Part shown: positions 1 through 9,675 of the stretch, piece after piece
Layout: every line of letters starts with the position of its first letter
Numbering within the stretch: position 1 is the first letter of the stretch
Source: Pandoraea commovens
Lineage (GTDB): Bacteria; Pseudomonadota; Gammaproteobacteria; Burkholderiales; Burkholderiaceae
Assembly: GCF_902459615.1 (NCBI RefSeq)
Contig: NZ_CABPSA010000001.1
Location: forward strand, 1,240,001-1,304,000
Direction of reading: 5' to 3'
DNA: 64,000 nt
The notes under the pieces: generated by a model
Databases searched by the model: none
The model's input: the letters and a program-made list of their open reading frames with translations, nothing else
Told to the model about the DNA's origin: nothing
Position numbers and translations under genes: made by a program

Positions 1-1
1 G

Positions 2-1108
2 CCGCTGATCGCTGCGGACATGCGCGTCGATCTCGGGACGGTGGACCTCGTCGCGGCCGCCGCGTTGCTGGGCTTCTCCGCCGGGCTCGCGTTATTGCTG
101 CCGCTGGGCGACCGCTACGACCGCCGCAAACTCGTGCTCGCGCAAATTGCGCTGGCCTTCTGCTTCGCGCTGGCCGCGACATTTGCCCCGGGCATCTGGG
201 CGTTGATCGGCGCATCGTTCGGTCTGGGGATCGTGTGCTGTGTGCCGCAGCAACTGGTGCCGTTCGCCGCCGTCATGTCGGCGCCGAGTCAGCGCGGCCG
301 GGCGGTGGGCACCGTCGTGAGCGGGATCATGATCGGGATTCTGCTCGGACGAACGATTGCGGGCGTTGTCGGTGAAGGGTTCGGATGGCGCGCCGTCTAC
401 GGCGTGGAAGCCGCTTTCATGATCCCGGTGTGGATCGCCGCCGCACTGTTGTTGCCGAAGGGGCGCCCCAGCACGGACCTTTCGTATGGTCGTCTGTTGG
501 CGTCACTGTGGCCGTTGGCTCGCGACCATCGCCCCCTGCGCGAATCGATGACGATTCAGGCGCTGCTCTGGGCCTGCTTCAACGCGTTCTGGGTGAATCT
601 GGCGGCACTGCTCGCCGACGGGCCGTGGCATCTCGGCAGCGCGTGGGCGGGCGCGTTCGGTATCATCGGCGCGGCGGGTGCGTTCGCCGCGTCTTTCGGC
701 GGACGTGCCACCGACAAGCTGGGGCCGCGCGGCGTGGTCGGCGTGAGCATCGCCATCGTCACGCTCAGTTACGTGCTGCTCGGGGGCGCGAACCTCTCGC
801 TGGCGTGGCTCGTGATCGGGGTGATCGTGCTCGACATCGGCGTCCAAGCAGGTCTTGTGTCCAACCAGACACGTGCTTTCGCGGTGGACCCGAAAGCGCA
901 GGGGCGAATCAATAGCCTCTATATGACGGCGACGTTCTTTGGCGGCGCAGTGGGCGCGACGGTGAGCGGATGGCTGATGGCGCGCTTCGGATGGACGGGC
1001 GTCGTGAGTCTGGGCGTTGCGCTCGGTGTGCTGGCCCTCGCGCTTCACTGGGTCGGCGGACTGCGCGGTAGGTCTGAGGCGCCGGGCAAAGGTGTGTCGA
1101 CGTTGTAG
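2..1108 (+). CDS. MFS transporter, 5' end outside window
   Basis: Carboxy-terminal 368 residues of a major facilitator permease. The reading frame is already open at base 2 and reads PLIAAD before the first in-window Met at base 20, which matches the usual start of the first periplasmic loop, so the true start lies upstream. The cytoplasmic loop between helices 2 and 3 shows the MFS signature (PLGDRYDRRKLV). About ten further hydrophobic helices follow, and a second weaker copy (GGRATDKLGPRGVV) marks the second half. It probably exports a small molecule or drug; the substrate cannot be read from the sequence. Its last 64 bases overlap the 3' end of the opposite-strand NAD(P)-binding gene. Confidence 0.85.
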   Translation, partial: PLIAADMRVDLGTVDLVAAAALLGFSAGLALLLPLGDRYDRRKLVLAQIALAFCFALAATFAPGIWALIGASFGLGIVCCVPQQLVPFAAVMSAPSQRGRAVGTVVSGIMIGILLGRTIAGVVGEGFGWRAVYGVEAAFMIPVWIAAALLLPKGRPSTDLSYGRLLASLWPLARDHRPLRESMTIQALLWACFNAFWVNLAALLADGPWHLGSAWAGAFGIIGAAGAFAASFGGRATDKLGPRGVVGVSIAIVTLSYVLLGGANLSLAWLVIGVIVLDIGVQAGLVSNQTRAFAVDPKAQGRINSLYMTATFFGGAVGATVSGWLMARFGWTGVVSLGVALGVLALALHWVGGLRGRSEAPGKGVSTL

Positions 1109-1833
1109 AGCACCGGCATCTGGTGCCGCCATCGGCACCAGACATCGTCTTGCGTCATCAGGTCGGCCATGAAGTGGGCGACGTTGATGCGACTGGTCTT
1201 GCCAGCGTCGAACAGCGCGCTTCGGATGGGTGAGGGGTGCGCTTCGTAAGCGGTGACGTCGACATGATCGACAAGACTGTCCGGACGCACCACCGACCAT
1301 TCGATGGCAGGATCGTCGCGACCGATTTCGACGCGCAGCACATCCGAAGCCGCCTCGTTGTCGGCATGTGGCGGCAGCAGCAGGCGAACTGCGCCGATGA
1401 TGCACCGCTGCGCAACCGATACCGGCTCGAACAGATCGCGATTGCGATTGCCGGAGGTGTTCATCAGCACGAAGCGAACGGCGGATGCCCGACCGCTGAC
1501 CTTGATGGCGCGGCACAAACGACGCGTCGCTTCGGTGACGAGTCGACGCGGTTCGCCGTAGATACCGCTGAGTGTGAGGTTGTGTCCGAGACACGACGCT
1601 ACCGCGTCGCAACCAGCGACATGGTCGGCCAACGCGGCGTCGCTCAGATCTAGCACGCTGGCCTGCACAAGCGATAGTTGCGCGTGACCGGCTAACGCAT
1701 CAAGTGGCTTGCCGGAGCGCACAATCGCCCGCACATGCCAACCACGCGTGAGCAGTTGCTGCACGAGCAATCGTCCTGTTGCGCCCGTCGCACCTACGAC
1801 CAGCGCCGTTCCTGTCGCGTGGACGTACGTCAT
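1045..1833 (-). CDS. NAD(P)-binding NmrA/SDR-like protein
   Basis: A 262-residue protein with an N-terminal Rossmann fold: the dinucleotide loop reads VVGATGATGRLL at about residues 12-23, the pattern of atypical short-chain dehydrogenases of the NAD(P)H-binding/NmrA type. There is no clear Tyr-x3-Lys catalytic pair, so it may be a reductase, an epimerase-like enzyme or a redox-sensing protein. It is preceded by prpD on the same strand only in the sense that prpD ends 13 bases upstream of its start, so it could be read through from the prp operon; nothing else ties it to propionate metabolism. The 3' end overlaps the convergent MFS gene by 64 bases. Confidence 0.8.
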   Translation of the reverse strand: MTYVHATGTALVVGATGATGRLLVQQLLTRGWHVRAIVRSGKPLDALAGHAQLSLVQASVLDLSDAALADHVAGCDAVASCLGHNLTLSGIYGEPRRLVTEATRRLCRAIKVSGRASAVRFVLMNTSGNRNRDLFEPVSVAQRCIIGAVRLLLPPHADNEAASDVLRVEIGRDDPAIEWSVVRPDSLVDHVDVTAYEAHPSPIRSALFDAGKTSRINVAHFMADLMTQDDVWCRWRHQMPVLYNVDTPLPGASDLPRSPPTQ

Positions 1834-1846
1834 ACGCCTCGCCCCC

Positions 1847-3304
1847 TCACACCATCAAGTCCACAAACTGATGGACGGGCATGGTTTCGAGCCGTTGCCG
1901 ATCCAGTGCCACGTCGAGAATGCGCGCCTGCGCCCGTGCGGCGAAGCGGCGCGCCAGATTCGTTTTGAACTTCTCCACCAGCAACGGGATGCCTTCGTCG
2001 CGACGTCGCCGATGCCCGATCGGGTACTCCACAAGCACTTCGTCGAGCACCGTACCGTCGTTCAGCGTGACAGTGAGTCCGTTGGCAATCGAGCGCTTGT
2101 CGGGATCGTGATAGTCGCGGGTGAATTGCGGATCTTCCTCGCACACAATGTTCGCGCGCAATGCATCGATGCGCGGATCGCCCGCCACATCGTCTTCGTA
2201 GTCGGCCGCCGTCAGCCGTCCGAACAGCAACGGCACAGCCACCATGTACTGGATGCAGTGATCGCGGTCCGCCGGATTGGCGAGCGGCCCCTGCTTGTCG
2301 ATGATGCGAATCGCCGCCGCATGCGTGCGAATCTTCACCGAGCGGATGTCCTGTGCGCTACGCCCCATCGCCAGCAATTGTCGATGCAACGTCATCGCCG
2401 CCTCGGCAGCCGTCTGTGCGTGAAACTCGGCCGGAAACGAAATCTTGAACAGCACGTTCTCCATCACATACGACCCGTAAGGCCGCTGGAACGCGAACGG
2501 CTTGCCCTTGAACAGCACATCGTAAAAGCCCCACGTCTTTGCCGTGAGCACCGACGGATAGCCCATCTCGCCGGTGCGCGCCATGAGCGCGAGGCGTACC
2601 GCACGGCTCGTCGCATCGCCTGCCGCCCACGACTTGCGGCTGCCGGTGTTCGGCGCATGACGATACGTGCGCAGGCTCTGCCCGTCGACGAACGCCAGCG
2701 AGAGCGCAGCGATCAGTTCGTCGCGCGACAGGCCCAGCATTTCGCCGACGACTGCCGTCGACGCCACCTTGACCAGCACCACATGATCGAGCCCGACCTG
2801 ATTGAACGAGTTCTCCAGCGCGAGACATCCCTGAATTTCGTGCGCCTTGATCATCGCCGCGAGCACGTGACGCATTGTCAGCGGCGGCTGCCCCTGCGCG
2901 ACGGCCGTGCGCGAGAGCCAGTCGGCCGTCATCAGAATGCCGCCGAGGTTATCCGACGGATGCCCCCACTCGGCCGCAAGCCACGTGTCGTTGAAGTCGA
3001 GCCAGCGAATCATCGCCCCCAGACTGAAGGCGGCCTGTACCGGATCGAGTTGATATGGCGTGCCGGGCACCTTCGCGCCGTTGGGCACGACCGTGCCCGG
3101 CACAATCGGGCCGAGCAGTTTGGTACACGCGGGATAGGAGAGCGCTTCGAAACCGCACCCAAGCGTGTCGATGAGACAGTTGCGTGCGGTGTCGAAGGCG
3201 AGATCGCTACGGATCTCATAGGTCAGGACGTAGTCGGCAATGTCCGTCAGGACTTTGTCGGGCGAGGGACGCACATTCGCAACGTTCGAAGCACCTGCGG
3301 ACAT
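1847..3304 (-). CDS. prpD: 2-methylcitrate dehydratase PrpD
   Basis: Cofactor-independent 2-methylcitrate dehydratase of the MmgE/PrpD family, acting in the cytoplasm in the 2-methylcitrate cycle. The protein has 485 residues, the usual length. The start (MSAGASNV) was chosen because an AGGAGG ribosome site lies 8 bases before it; the frame stays open 20 codons further upstream without a better site. Conserved family stretches are visible, including DFNDTW and GHPSDNLGG in the first third. It is the last gene of prpB-prpC-acnD-prpF-prpD, starting 49 bases after the prpF stop. The cluster also encodes the Fe-S dehydratase AcnD, so PrpD looks redundant for the dehydration step or specialised for another stereoisomer. 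Confidence 0.96.
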   Translation of the reverse strand: MSAGASNVANVRPSPDKVLTDIADYVLTYEIRSDLAFDTARNCLIDTLGCGFEALSYPACTKLLGPIVPGTVVPNGAKVPGTPYQLDPVQAAFSLGAMIRWLDFNDTWLAAEWGHPSDNLGGILMTADWLSRTAVAQGQPPLTMRHVLAAMIKAHEIQGCLALENSFNQVGLDHVVLVKVASTAVVGEMLGLSRDELIAALSLAFVDGQSLRTYRHAPNTGSRKSWAAGDATSRAVRLALMARTGEMGYPSVLTAKTWGFYDVLFKGKPFAFQRPYGSYVMENVLFKISFPAEFHAQTAAEAAMTLHRQLLAMGRSAQDIRSVKIRTHAAAIRIIDKQGPLANPADRDHCIQYMVAVPLLFGRLTAADYEDDVAGDPRIDALRANIVCEEDPQFTRDYHDPDKRSIANGLTVTLNDGTVLDEVLVEYPIGHRRRRDEGIPLLVEKFKTNLARRFAARAQARILDVALDRQRLETMPVHQFVDLMV

Positions 3305-3353
3305 TGACGACCTCCTGTGAGGTGAGACGGTTCGGTACCGGACCCGCGTCCGG

Positions 3354-4559
3354 TCAGAAGGCATCTCCCGGAATGCGCACCCAGCCTTCCATCAACACGC
3401 GCGCGCTGCGGCTCATGATGGCCTTCGTGACCGTCCATTCGCCGCCTTCCTGGTTGGCTTCCGCCCCGACACGCAATGTGCCGGACGGATGACCGAAGCG
3501 TACAGCACTACCAACATTACGCTCGCCACCGCCCGCCGCCAGATTCACGAGCGTGCCCGGAATCGAGGCCGCCGCACCGATACACACGGCCGCCGTCCCC
3601 ATCATCGCGTGATGCAGCTTGCCCATCGACATCGCGCGCACGAGCAGATCGACATCTCCGGCATTCACAGCCTTGCCGCTCGACGCCGTGTAGCCCGCCG
3701 GTTTCGCCACGAACGCGACCTTCGGCGTGTGCTGGCGCGTGGCCGCTTCCGACACATCCTTGATCAGTCCCATGCGAATCGCGCCGTGTGCACGGATCGT
3801 CTCGAACATGGCAAGCGCCTTCGGATCGCTGTTGATGGCGTCCTGCAATTCGGTGCCCTTATAGCCGATCTCTTCGGCGTTCAGGAAGATGGTCGGGATG
3901 CCCGCATTGATCATCGTCGCCTTGAATGTGCCCACGCCGGGGACTTCGAGATCGTCGACGAGATTGCCGGTCGGGAACATGGCGCCACCGCCCCCGTCAC
4001 CCTCTTCTTCGGCGGCCGGATCGAGAAATTCGAGCTGCACTTCGGCGGCCGGGAACGTCACGCCGTCGAGTTCGAAGTCGCCCGTTTCCTGCACCGCACC
4101 GTCCGTCATCGGCACATGGGCGACGATCGTCTTGCCGATGTTGGCCTGCCAGATGCGGACGACGGCCACGCCATCGCGCGGCACGCGCGCCGGGTCCACC
4201 AGTCCGCCGCTGATCGCGAACGGGCCGACGGCCGCCGACAGATTGCCGCAGTTGCCGCTCCAGTCGACGAACTTCTGGTCGATGGAGACTTGCCCGAACA
4301 GGTAGTCCACATCGTGCCCGGGCCGCTCGCTCCTGGCGATGATGACCGTCTTGCTGGTGCTCGACGTCGCGCCGCCCATGCCGTCGATCTGCTTGCCGTA
4401 CGGGTCCGGGCTGCCGATCACGCGCATGAGCAACGCGTCGCGGGCCGCACCGGGTGTCTGCGCGGCGGTGGGCAGGTCCTGCAGGCGGAAGAACACGCCC
4501 TTGCTCGTACCGCCACGCATATACGTGGCGGGAATGCGAATTTGTGGCTGATGCGCCAT
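3354..4559 (-). CDS. prpF: AcnD-accessory isomerase PrpF
   Basis: PrpF, a diaminopimelate-epimerase-fold protein of 401 residues needed for AcnD-dependent growth on propionate; in characterised homologues it isomerises the AcnD product (trans to cis 2-methylaconitate). Family signatures are present: MRGGTSKG at about residues 14-21, a Lys in SSTSKT near residue 70 and a Cys in SGNCGN near residue 104, which correspond to the residues studied in the Shewanella enzyme. The ATG at 4559 follows GAGGAG at good spacing; a GTG one codon upstream is also possible. It begins 11 bases after the acnD stop, so the two are almost certainly co-translated parts of one operon. Confidence 0.96.
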   Translation of the reverse strand: MAHQPQIRIPATYMRGGTSKGVFFRLQDLPTAAQTPGAARDALLMRVIGSPDPYGKQIDGMGGATSSTSKTVIIARSERPGHDVDYLFGQVSIDQKFVDWSGNCGNLSAAVGPFAISGGLVDPARVPRDGVAVVRIWQANIGKTIVAHVPMTDGAVQETGDFELDGVTFPAAEVQLEFLDPAAEEEGDGGGGAMFPTGNLVDDLEVPGVGTFKATMINAGIPTIFLNAEEIGYKGTELQDAINSDPKALAMFETIRAHGAIRMGLIKDVSEAATRQHTPKVAFVAKPAGYTASSGKAVNAGDVDLLVRAMSMGKLHHAMMGTAAVCIGAAASIPGTLVNLAAGGGERNVGSAVRFGHPSGTLRVGAEANQEGGEWTVTKAIMSRSARVLMEGWVRIPGDAF

Positions 4560-4570
4560 CACATCTCTCC

Positions 4571-7168
4571 TCAGGCGGCTGCCTGCGACGATTCCAGAAA
4601 GTCCTGCGCGAAGCGCTGCAGCACCCCGCCCGCCTCGTAAATCGAAACTTCTTCAGCCGTGTCGAGACGGCACGTCACCGGCACCTCGACGCGCTCACCG
4701 TTCTTTCGGTGGATGACCAGCGTCAGGTCGGCGCGCGGCGTGCGCTCGCCGATCACGTCGAACGTCTCGCTGCCGTCGATGCCCAGCGTCTTGCGGTTCG
4801 TGCCCGGCTTGAATTCCAGCGGCAACACGCCCATGCCAACCAGATTGGTGCGGTGAATGCGCTCGAAGCCCTCTGCGACGATGGCTTCGGTGCCCGCCAG
4901 ACGCACGCCCTTCGCCGCCCAGTCGCGCGACGACCCCTGACCGTAGTCGGCCCCGGCGATCACGATGAGCGGCTGCTTGCGCGCCATGTACGTCTCGATG
5001 GCCTCCCACATGCGCGTCACGCGGCCTTCCGGCTCGATGCGAGCGAGCGACCCTGCCTTGACCTGTCCGTCGACCACGACCATCTCGTTCTTGAGCGTCG
5101 GGTTGGCGAACGTGGCGCGCTGCGCCGTGAGGTGATCGCCACGGTGCGTGGCGTACGAGTTGAAGTCCTCTTCCGGCAGGCCCATCTTCGCGAGGTACTC
5201 GCCCGCTGCGCTGTCGGCCATGATGGCGTTCGACGGCGAGAGGTGGTCGGTCGTGATGTTATCGCCCAGCACCGCCAGCGCGCGCATGCCGCGCAGCGTG
5301 CGCTCACCGGCAAGCGCGCCCTCCCAGTACGGGGGACGTCGGATGTACGTGCTCATCTCGCGCCAGTCGTACAGCGGCTCGGCCCGCTCGCCGTGGTCCA
5401 CCGACGCGGCAAACATCGGCTCGTACACACGACGGAACTGCTCCGGTTTGACGCTGCTCGCGATGATGGTGTCGATCTCTTCATCGCTCGGCCACAGGTC
5501 GGCGAGTCTGATCGGCTTGCCATCGGCGTCGACACCGAGCACATCCTTCTCGATATCGAAGCGGATGGTCCCGGCAATGGCGTAAGCGACCACCAGCGGA
5601 GGCGAGGCGAGAAACGCCTGCTTCGCATACGGGTGGATGCGGCCATCGAAGTTGCGGTTGCCCGAGAGGACAGCCGTCGCGTACAGGTCACGCTCGACGA
5701 CTTCCTTCTGAATCACTGGATCGAGTGCACCCGACATGCCGTTGCACGACGTGCACGCATAAGCGACCACGCCGAAGCCGAGCGCCTCAAGTTCCGGCAG
5801 CAGACCCGCCGCTTCCAGATACAGCGTGACGGCCTTCGAGCCGGGCGCAAGCGAGCTCTTGACCCACGGCTTGCGCACGAGACCCGCCCGGTTGGCGTTA
5901 CGCGCGAACAGACCCGCTGCGATCATGTTGCGCGGGTTGTTGGTGTTCGTGCAGCTCGTGATGGCGGCGATGATGACCGCGCCGTCGGGCATCAGCCCCG
6001 GCTCGTTCTCCACCGTGCCGCTGATGCCGCGTGCGGCGAGTTCGCTCGTCGGCACACGCTTGTGCGGGTTCGACGGACCGGCAATGTTGCGCACCACGCT
6101 CGACAGATCAAACGTCAGCACGCGCTCGTACTCGGCCTTCGTCAGCGTGTCGGCCCACAAGCCAGTTTGCTTTGCATACGTCTCGACCAGCGCGACGAGC
6201 GCGTCGTCACGGCCGGTGAGCTTCAGGTACTTGATGGTTTGTGCGTCGATGTAGAACATCGCCGCCGTCGCACCGAACTCCGGCGCCATGTTCGAGATCG
6301 TCGCGCGGTCGCCCAGCGTGAGGTTCGCAGCACCTTCCCCGTAGAACTCCAGATACGCGGATACGACCTTTTCCTTGCGCAGGAATTCGGTCAGCGCGAG
6401 CACGATGTCGGTGGCGGTGATACCCGGCTGCGGCTTGCCCGTCAGCTCCACGCCGACGATGTCCGGCAAGCGCATCCACGACGCGCGCCCAAGCATCACG
6501 CTCTCCGCTTCCAGCCCGCCCACACCAATGGCGATCACGCCCAGCGCATCGACCATCGGCGTGTGCGAATCGGTGCCCACGAGCGTGTCGGGGTAAGCGA
6601 CGCCGTCCGCCACCTGAATCACCGGGCTCATGCGCTCCAGGTTGATCTGGTGCAGGATGCCGTTGCCCGGTGGAATCACGTCGACGTTGCGAAACGCTTT
6701 CTTCGTCCAGTTGATGAAGTCGAAGCGGTCTTCGTTACGACGATCTTCGATGGCGCGGTTCTTCGCGAACGCATCGGGATCGAAGCCGCCGCATTCGACG
6801 GCCAGCGAGTGATCGACCACCAGTTGGGTCGGCACGACCGGGTTGACCAGCGCCGGGTCGCCGCCTTGCGCCGCGATGGCGTCGCGCAGGCCCGCGAGGT
6901 CGACGAGCGCCGTCTGGCCGAGGATGTCGTGGCACACCACGCGTGCGGGGAACCACGGGAAATCGAGGTCGCGACGTCGTTCGATCAGTTGCTTGAGCGA
7001 ATCGGTCAGCGCCGCCGGATCGCAGCGGCGCACGAGGTTCTCGGCCAGCACGCGCGAGGTGTACGGCAGCGTGTCGTACGCACCCGGAGCAATGGCCTCG
7101 ACGGCAGCACGGGCGTCAAAGTAATCGAGCGACGTCCCGGGCAGGGATTTACGGTATTCGGTGTTCAT
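4571..7168 (-). CDS. acnD: Fe-S 2-methylcitrate dehydratase AcnD (AcnM)
   Basis: Aconitase-family enzyme of 865 residues that dehydrates 2-methylcitrate using a [4Fe-4S] cluster. The cluster cysteines are visible as SCTNTNNP (about residue 406) and CTSCNG (about residues 472 and 475). The C-terminal swivel domain holds GADYGQGSSRDWAAKG, which contains the substrate-binding Arg of aconitases. The start MNTEYRKSLPG matches the family; a second ATG sits one codon upstream (7171) and neither has a strong ribosome site. The frame is open far upstream, but that part overlaps the prpC 3' end and has no family resemblance. It lies 160 bases after prpC and 11 bases before prpF. The pairing with prpF separates it from a TCA-cycle aconitase. 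Confidence 0.96.
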   Translation of the reverse strand: MNTEYRKSLPGTSLDYFDARAAVEAIAPGAYDTLPYTSRVLAENLVRRCDPAALTDSLKQLIERRRDLDFPWFPARVVCHDILGQTALVDLAGLRDAIAAQGGDPALVNPVVPTQLVVDHSLAVECGGFDPDAFAKNRAIEDRRNEDRFDFINWTKKAFRNVDVIPPGNGILHQINLERMSPVIQVADGVAYPDTLVGTDSHTPMVDALGVIAIGVGGLEAESVMLGRASWMRLPDIVGVELTGKPQPGITATDIVLALTEFLRKEKVVSAYLEFYGEGAANLTLGDRATISNMAPEFGATAAMFYIDAQTIKYLKLTGRDDALVALVETYAKQTGLWADTLTKAEYERVLTFDLSSVVRNIAGPSNPHKRVPTSELAARGISGTVENEPGLMPDGAVIIAAITSCTNTNNPRNMIAAGLFARNANRAGLVRKPWVKSSLAPGSKAVTLYLEAAGLLPELEALGFGVVAYACTSCNGMSGALDPVIQKEVVERDLYATAVLSGNRNFDGRIHPYAKQAFLASPPLVVAYAIAGTIRFDIEKDVLGVDADGKPIRLADLWPSDEEIDTIIASSVKPEQFRRVYEPMFAASVDHGERAEPLYDWREMSTYIRRPPYWEGALAGERTLRGMRALAVLGDNITTDHLSPSNAIMADSAAGEYLAKMGLPEEDFNSYATHRGDHLTAQRATFANPTLKNEMVVVDGQVKAGSLARIEPEGRVTRMWEAIETYMARKQPLIVIAGADYGQGSSRDWAAKGVRLAGTEAIVAEGFERIHRTNLVGMGVLPLEFKPGTNRKTLGIDGSETFDVIGERTPRADLTLVIHRKNGERVEVPVTCRLDTAEEVSIYEAGGVLQRFAQDFLESSQAAA

Positions 7169-7331
7169 CATGTGAGGAAGGTGTCGGCCCGGCCGGTGAC
7201 AAGTTGGCGCGCACGGTGTGTGCGATGCGCGATGCGAATAACGGAGCAGCGACGCCCCGGCGAGGTCGCGGGCTGGCAGCAGGAATCCCGCCGCTGCCAT
7301 CCCCCGGCCATCGCCGAGGCGCGGGACAGAC

Positions 7332-8483
7332 TTAACGCTTGTCGATCGACACGAACTGCTGATCTTCCGGACCGGTGTAGTTAGCGCTCGGGCGAATGAT
7401 CTTGTTGTCGATGCGCTGCTCGATGATGTGCGCACTCCAGCCCGACGTACGCGCAATCACGAACAACGGCGTGAACATCGCGGTCGGCACGCCCATCATG
7501 TGGTAGCTCACGGCGCTGAACCAGTCGAGGTTCGGGAACATCTTCTTGACGTCCCACATCACCGATTCCAGACGCTCGGCAATGTCGTACATCGCCGTGT
7601 TCTGCTGTTCTTTCGACAACTCGTGCGCGACTTCCTTGATGACCTTGTTGCGCGGATCGCTCACGGTGTAGACCGGGTGACCGAAGCCGATGATCACTTC
7701 CTTGTTCTCAACACGCTGACGAATGTCGGCTTCGGCTTCGTCCGGCGAGTTGTAACGCTTCTGCACTTCGAACGCGACTTCGTTCGCGCCGCCGTGCTTG
7801 GGACCACGCAGCGCACCGATTGCGCCGGTAATCGCCGAGTGCATGTCCGATCCCGTGCCCGCAATCACGCGCGCGGTGAACGTCGACGCGTTGAACTCGT
7901 GCTCGGCGTACAGGATCAGCGACGTGTGCATCGCACGCACCCACTGGTCCGACGGCTTCTCGCCGTGAAGTAGATGAAGGAAGTGACCGCCGATGCTGTC
8001 GTCATCCGTTTCGACGTCGATACGCACGCCGTTCTGGCTGTAGTGATACCAGTACAGCAGCATCGAGCCGAGGCTGGCCATCAGACGGTCGGCAATGTCG
8101 CGTGCGCCCGGAATGTTGTGATCGTCCTTCTCCGGCAGCACGGTGCCGAGCACCGACACGCCGGTGCGCATCACGTCCATCGGGTGTGCGGCGGCGGGCA
8201 CGGCTTCAAGGGCGTCCTTCACGGCGGCGGGCAGACCGCGCAGCGCCTTGAGCTTGGCCTTGTAGCCGCGCAGTTCCGCCACGTTCGGCAGCTTCCCGTA
8301 GACCAGCAGATACGCGATTTCTTCGAATTCCGAGGTCTGCGCCAGATCCAGAATGTCGTAGCCGCGATAGTGCAGATCGTTGCCCGAACGCCCCACGGTA
8401 CACAGTGCCGTGTTGCCTGCGGTCACACCCGACAGGGCGACGGATTTCTTCGGCTTGAAGCCGGTGGCAGTCGTCTCGCTCAT
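7332..8483 (-). CDS. prpC: 2-methylcitrate synthase PrpC
   Basis: Citrate-synthase-fold enzyme of 383 residues that condenses propionyl-CoA with oxaloacetate to 2-methylcitrate, the first step of the cycle. Family motifs include [12 protein letters not shown] (about residues 262-273) with the catalytic His region, and the C-terminal [14 protein letters not shown] that carries the CoA/substrate arginine region. The short length and the lack of the N-terminal extension of hexameric TCA citrate synthases fit PrpC. A GGAGGAAAGAGC ribosome site precedes the ATG. It starts 27 bases after the prpB stop and is followed by a 160-base spacer before acnD in which I see no gene. Confidence 0.97.
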   Translation of the reverse strand: MSETTATGFKPKKSVALSGVTAGNTALCTVGRSGNDLHYRGYDILDLAQTSEFEEIAYLLVYGKLPNVAELRGYKAKLKALRGLPAAVKDALEAVPAAAHPMDVMRTGVSVLGTVLPEKDDHNIPGARDIADRLMASLGSMLLYWYHYSQNGVRIDVETDDDSIGGHFLHLLHGEKPSDQWVRAMHTSLILYAEHEFNASTFTARVIAGTGSDMHSAITGAIGALRGPKHGGANEVAFEVQKRYNSPDEAEADIRQRVENKEVIIGFGHPVYTVSDPRNKVIKEVAHELSKEQQNTAMYDIAERLESVMWDVKKMFPNLDWFSAVSYHMMGVPTAMFTPLFVIARTSGWSAHIIEQRIDNKIIRPSANYTGPEDQQFVSIDKR

Positions 8484-8510
8484 GCTCTTTCCTCCAGGAT
8501 CAGGGGTTCG

Positions 8511-9401
8511 TTATTTCTGTTGGGCGAACAGGGCGTCGAGCTTCTGTTCGTATGCGTGGTAGCCGATGCTCTCATAGAGCTCGGCGCGCGTTTGCATCGT
8601 GTCGAGCACCGCCTTTTGCGTGCCGTCGCGACGAATCGTGTGATAGACGTTTTCCGCCGCCTTGTTCATCGCGCGGAACGCCGAGAGCGGATACAGCACC
8701 AGTCCGACCTGCGCGCTCTTGAGTTCTTCCACGGTGAACAGCGGCGTCGAGCCGAACTCGGTGATGTTCGCGAGCACGGGCACCTTCACGGCATCGGAAA
8801 ACTGGCGGTACATCGGCAGTTCCGTCATCGCTTCGGGGAAGATCATGTCGGCCCCCGCTTCAACGCACGCGCACGCGCGGTCGATGGCCGCCTGAAGGCC
8901 TTCGACGGCCAGCGCATCGGTGCGCGCCATGATGACGAAATTCTCGTCGGTGCGCGCGTCGACGGCCGCCTTGATGCGGTCGACCATCTCCTGCTGCGTC
9001 ACGATGGCCTTGCCGGGACGGTGGCCGCAGCGCTTCGCGCCCACCTGATCTTCGATATGCATCGCCCCCGCGCCGAACTTGATCAGCGACTGCACCGTGC
9101 GCGCGATGTTGAAGGCCGACGGACCGAAGCCCGTGTCGACGTCCACCAGCAGCGGCAGGTCGCATACGTCGGTGATGCGGCGCACATCGGTGAGCACGTC
9201 GTCGAGCGTCGAGATGCCCAGATCGGGCAGGCCGAGCGAACCGGCCGCAACACCGCCGCCCGACAGATAGATCGCCTTGAAACCGGCCGCCTTGGCGAGC
9301 AGGGCGTGGTTGGCATTGATGGCACCGACAACCTGCAACGGTTGCTCGGTCTTGACGGCCTCGCGGAAGGCGGCGCCGGCCGAACGAATGGTTTGCGTCA
9401 C
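8511..9401 (-). CDS. prpB: methylisocitrate lyase PrpB
   Basis: 2-methylisocitrate lyase, isocitrate-lyase/PEP-mutase superfamily, 296 residues, cleaving 2-methylisocitrate to pyruvate and succinate. The active-site signature [15 protein letters not shown], with the catalytic Cys, is intact at about residues 114-128, and VDVDTGFG supplies Mg-binding acids. The start is a GTG at 9401 following GAGGGA at 7 bases; the open frame upstream of it contains no family sequence and would run through the sigma-54 promoter. It is the first gene of the prp operon and faces prpR across a 274-base divergent region. Confidence 0.97.
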   Translation of the reverse strand: MTQTIRSAGAAFREAVKTEQPLQVVGAINANHALLAKAAGFKAIYLSGGGVAAGSLGLPDLGISTLDDVLTDVRRITDVCDLPLLVDVDTGFGPSAFNIARTVQSLIKFGAGAMHIEDQVGAKRCGHRPGKAIVTQQEMVDRIKAAVDARTDENFVIMARTDALAVEGLQAAIDRACACVEAGADMIFPEAMTELPMYRQFSDAVKVPVLANITEFGSTPLFTVEELKSAQVGLVLYPLSAFRAMNKAAENVYHTIRRDGTQKAVLDTMQTRAELYESIGYHAYEQKLDALFAQQK

Positions 9402-9485
9402 TTGAATCCCTCGGTCGTGTCTTGCGCGCCGGATGAACGGAATGCCACCGGATCGCACGTGGGTTGAGTAGCAAGGCTTTTGAAT

Positions 9486-9501
9486 AGCAATGGCCGTGCC
9501 A
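9486..9501 (-). promoter_or_regulatory. sigma-54 (-24/-12) promoter of prpB operon
   Basis: Read on the minus strand the site is TGGCACGGCCATTGCT, which agrees with the RpoN consensus TGGCAC-N5-TTGCW at every defined position. The GC of the -12 element lies 86 bases upstream of the prpB GTG, giving a leader of about 75 bases. Its position in front of prpB and the adjacent gene for a sigma-54 activator make the assignment strong. Confidence 0.9.
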
Positions 9502-9580
9502 GCAGGTCGTGCGCTCGCGCATCGCCAATCCCTTCGCCGCGCTAACGCATTCATTTATCGACGGAAATTCTTCGCCCGCA

Positions 9581-9650
9581 TGACGTTTACGTCAAGGTAA
9601 ATGTCACTTAAGGGTGGATGCGGTGGTCTCATTTCGTTTCAATTTGAAAC
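9581..9650. promoter_or_regulatory. candidate PrpR upstream activating dyads
   Basis: Two near-perfect inverted repeats lie between the sigma-54 promoter and prpR: TGACGT-TT-ACGTCA at 9581-9594 and GTTTCAA-T-TTGAAAC at 9636-9650. The second is flanked by further CGTTTC/GAAACG copies up to about 9664. They sit roughly 105-120 and 160-175 bases upstream of the expected prpB transcription start, the normal distance for enhancer-binding activators. Assignment to PrpR is inferred from position only. Confidence 0.6.
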
Positions 9651-9675
9651 ACGAAATGAAACGTATAGTCGCAAC

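Noticed and set aside
1709-3307. 532-codon plus-strand frame across prpD
   Set aside because: Mirror frame of high-GC prpD with Arg/His-rich composition and no domain.
4454-7384. 976-codon plus-strand frame across acnD
   Set aside because: Opposite-strand shadow of acnD; the product is Arg/His-rich nonsense and acnD motifs are on the minus strand.
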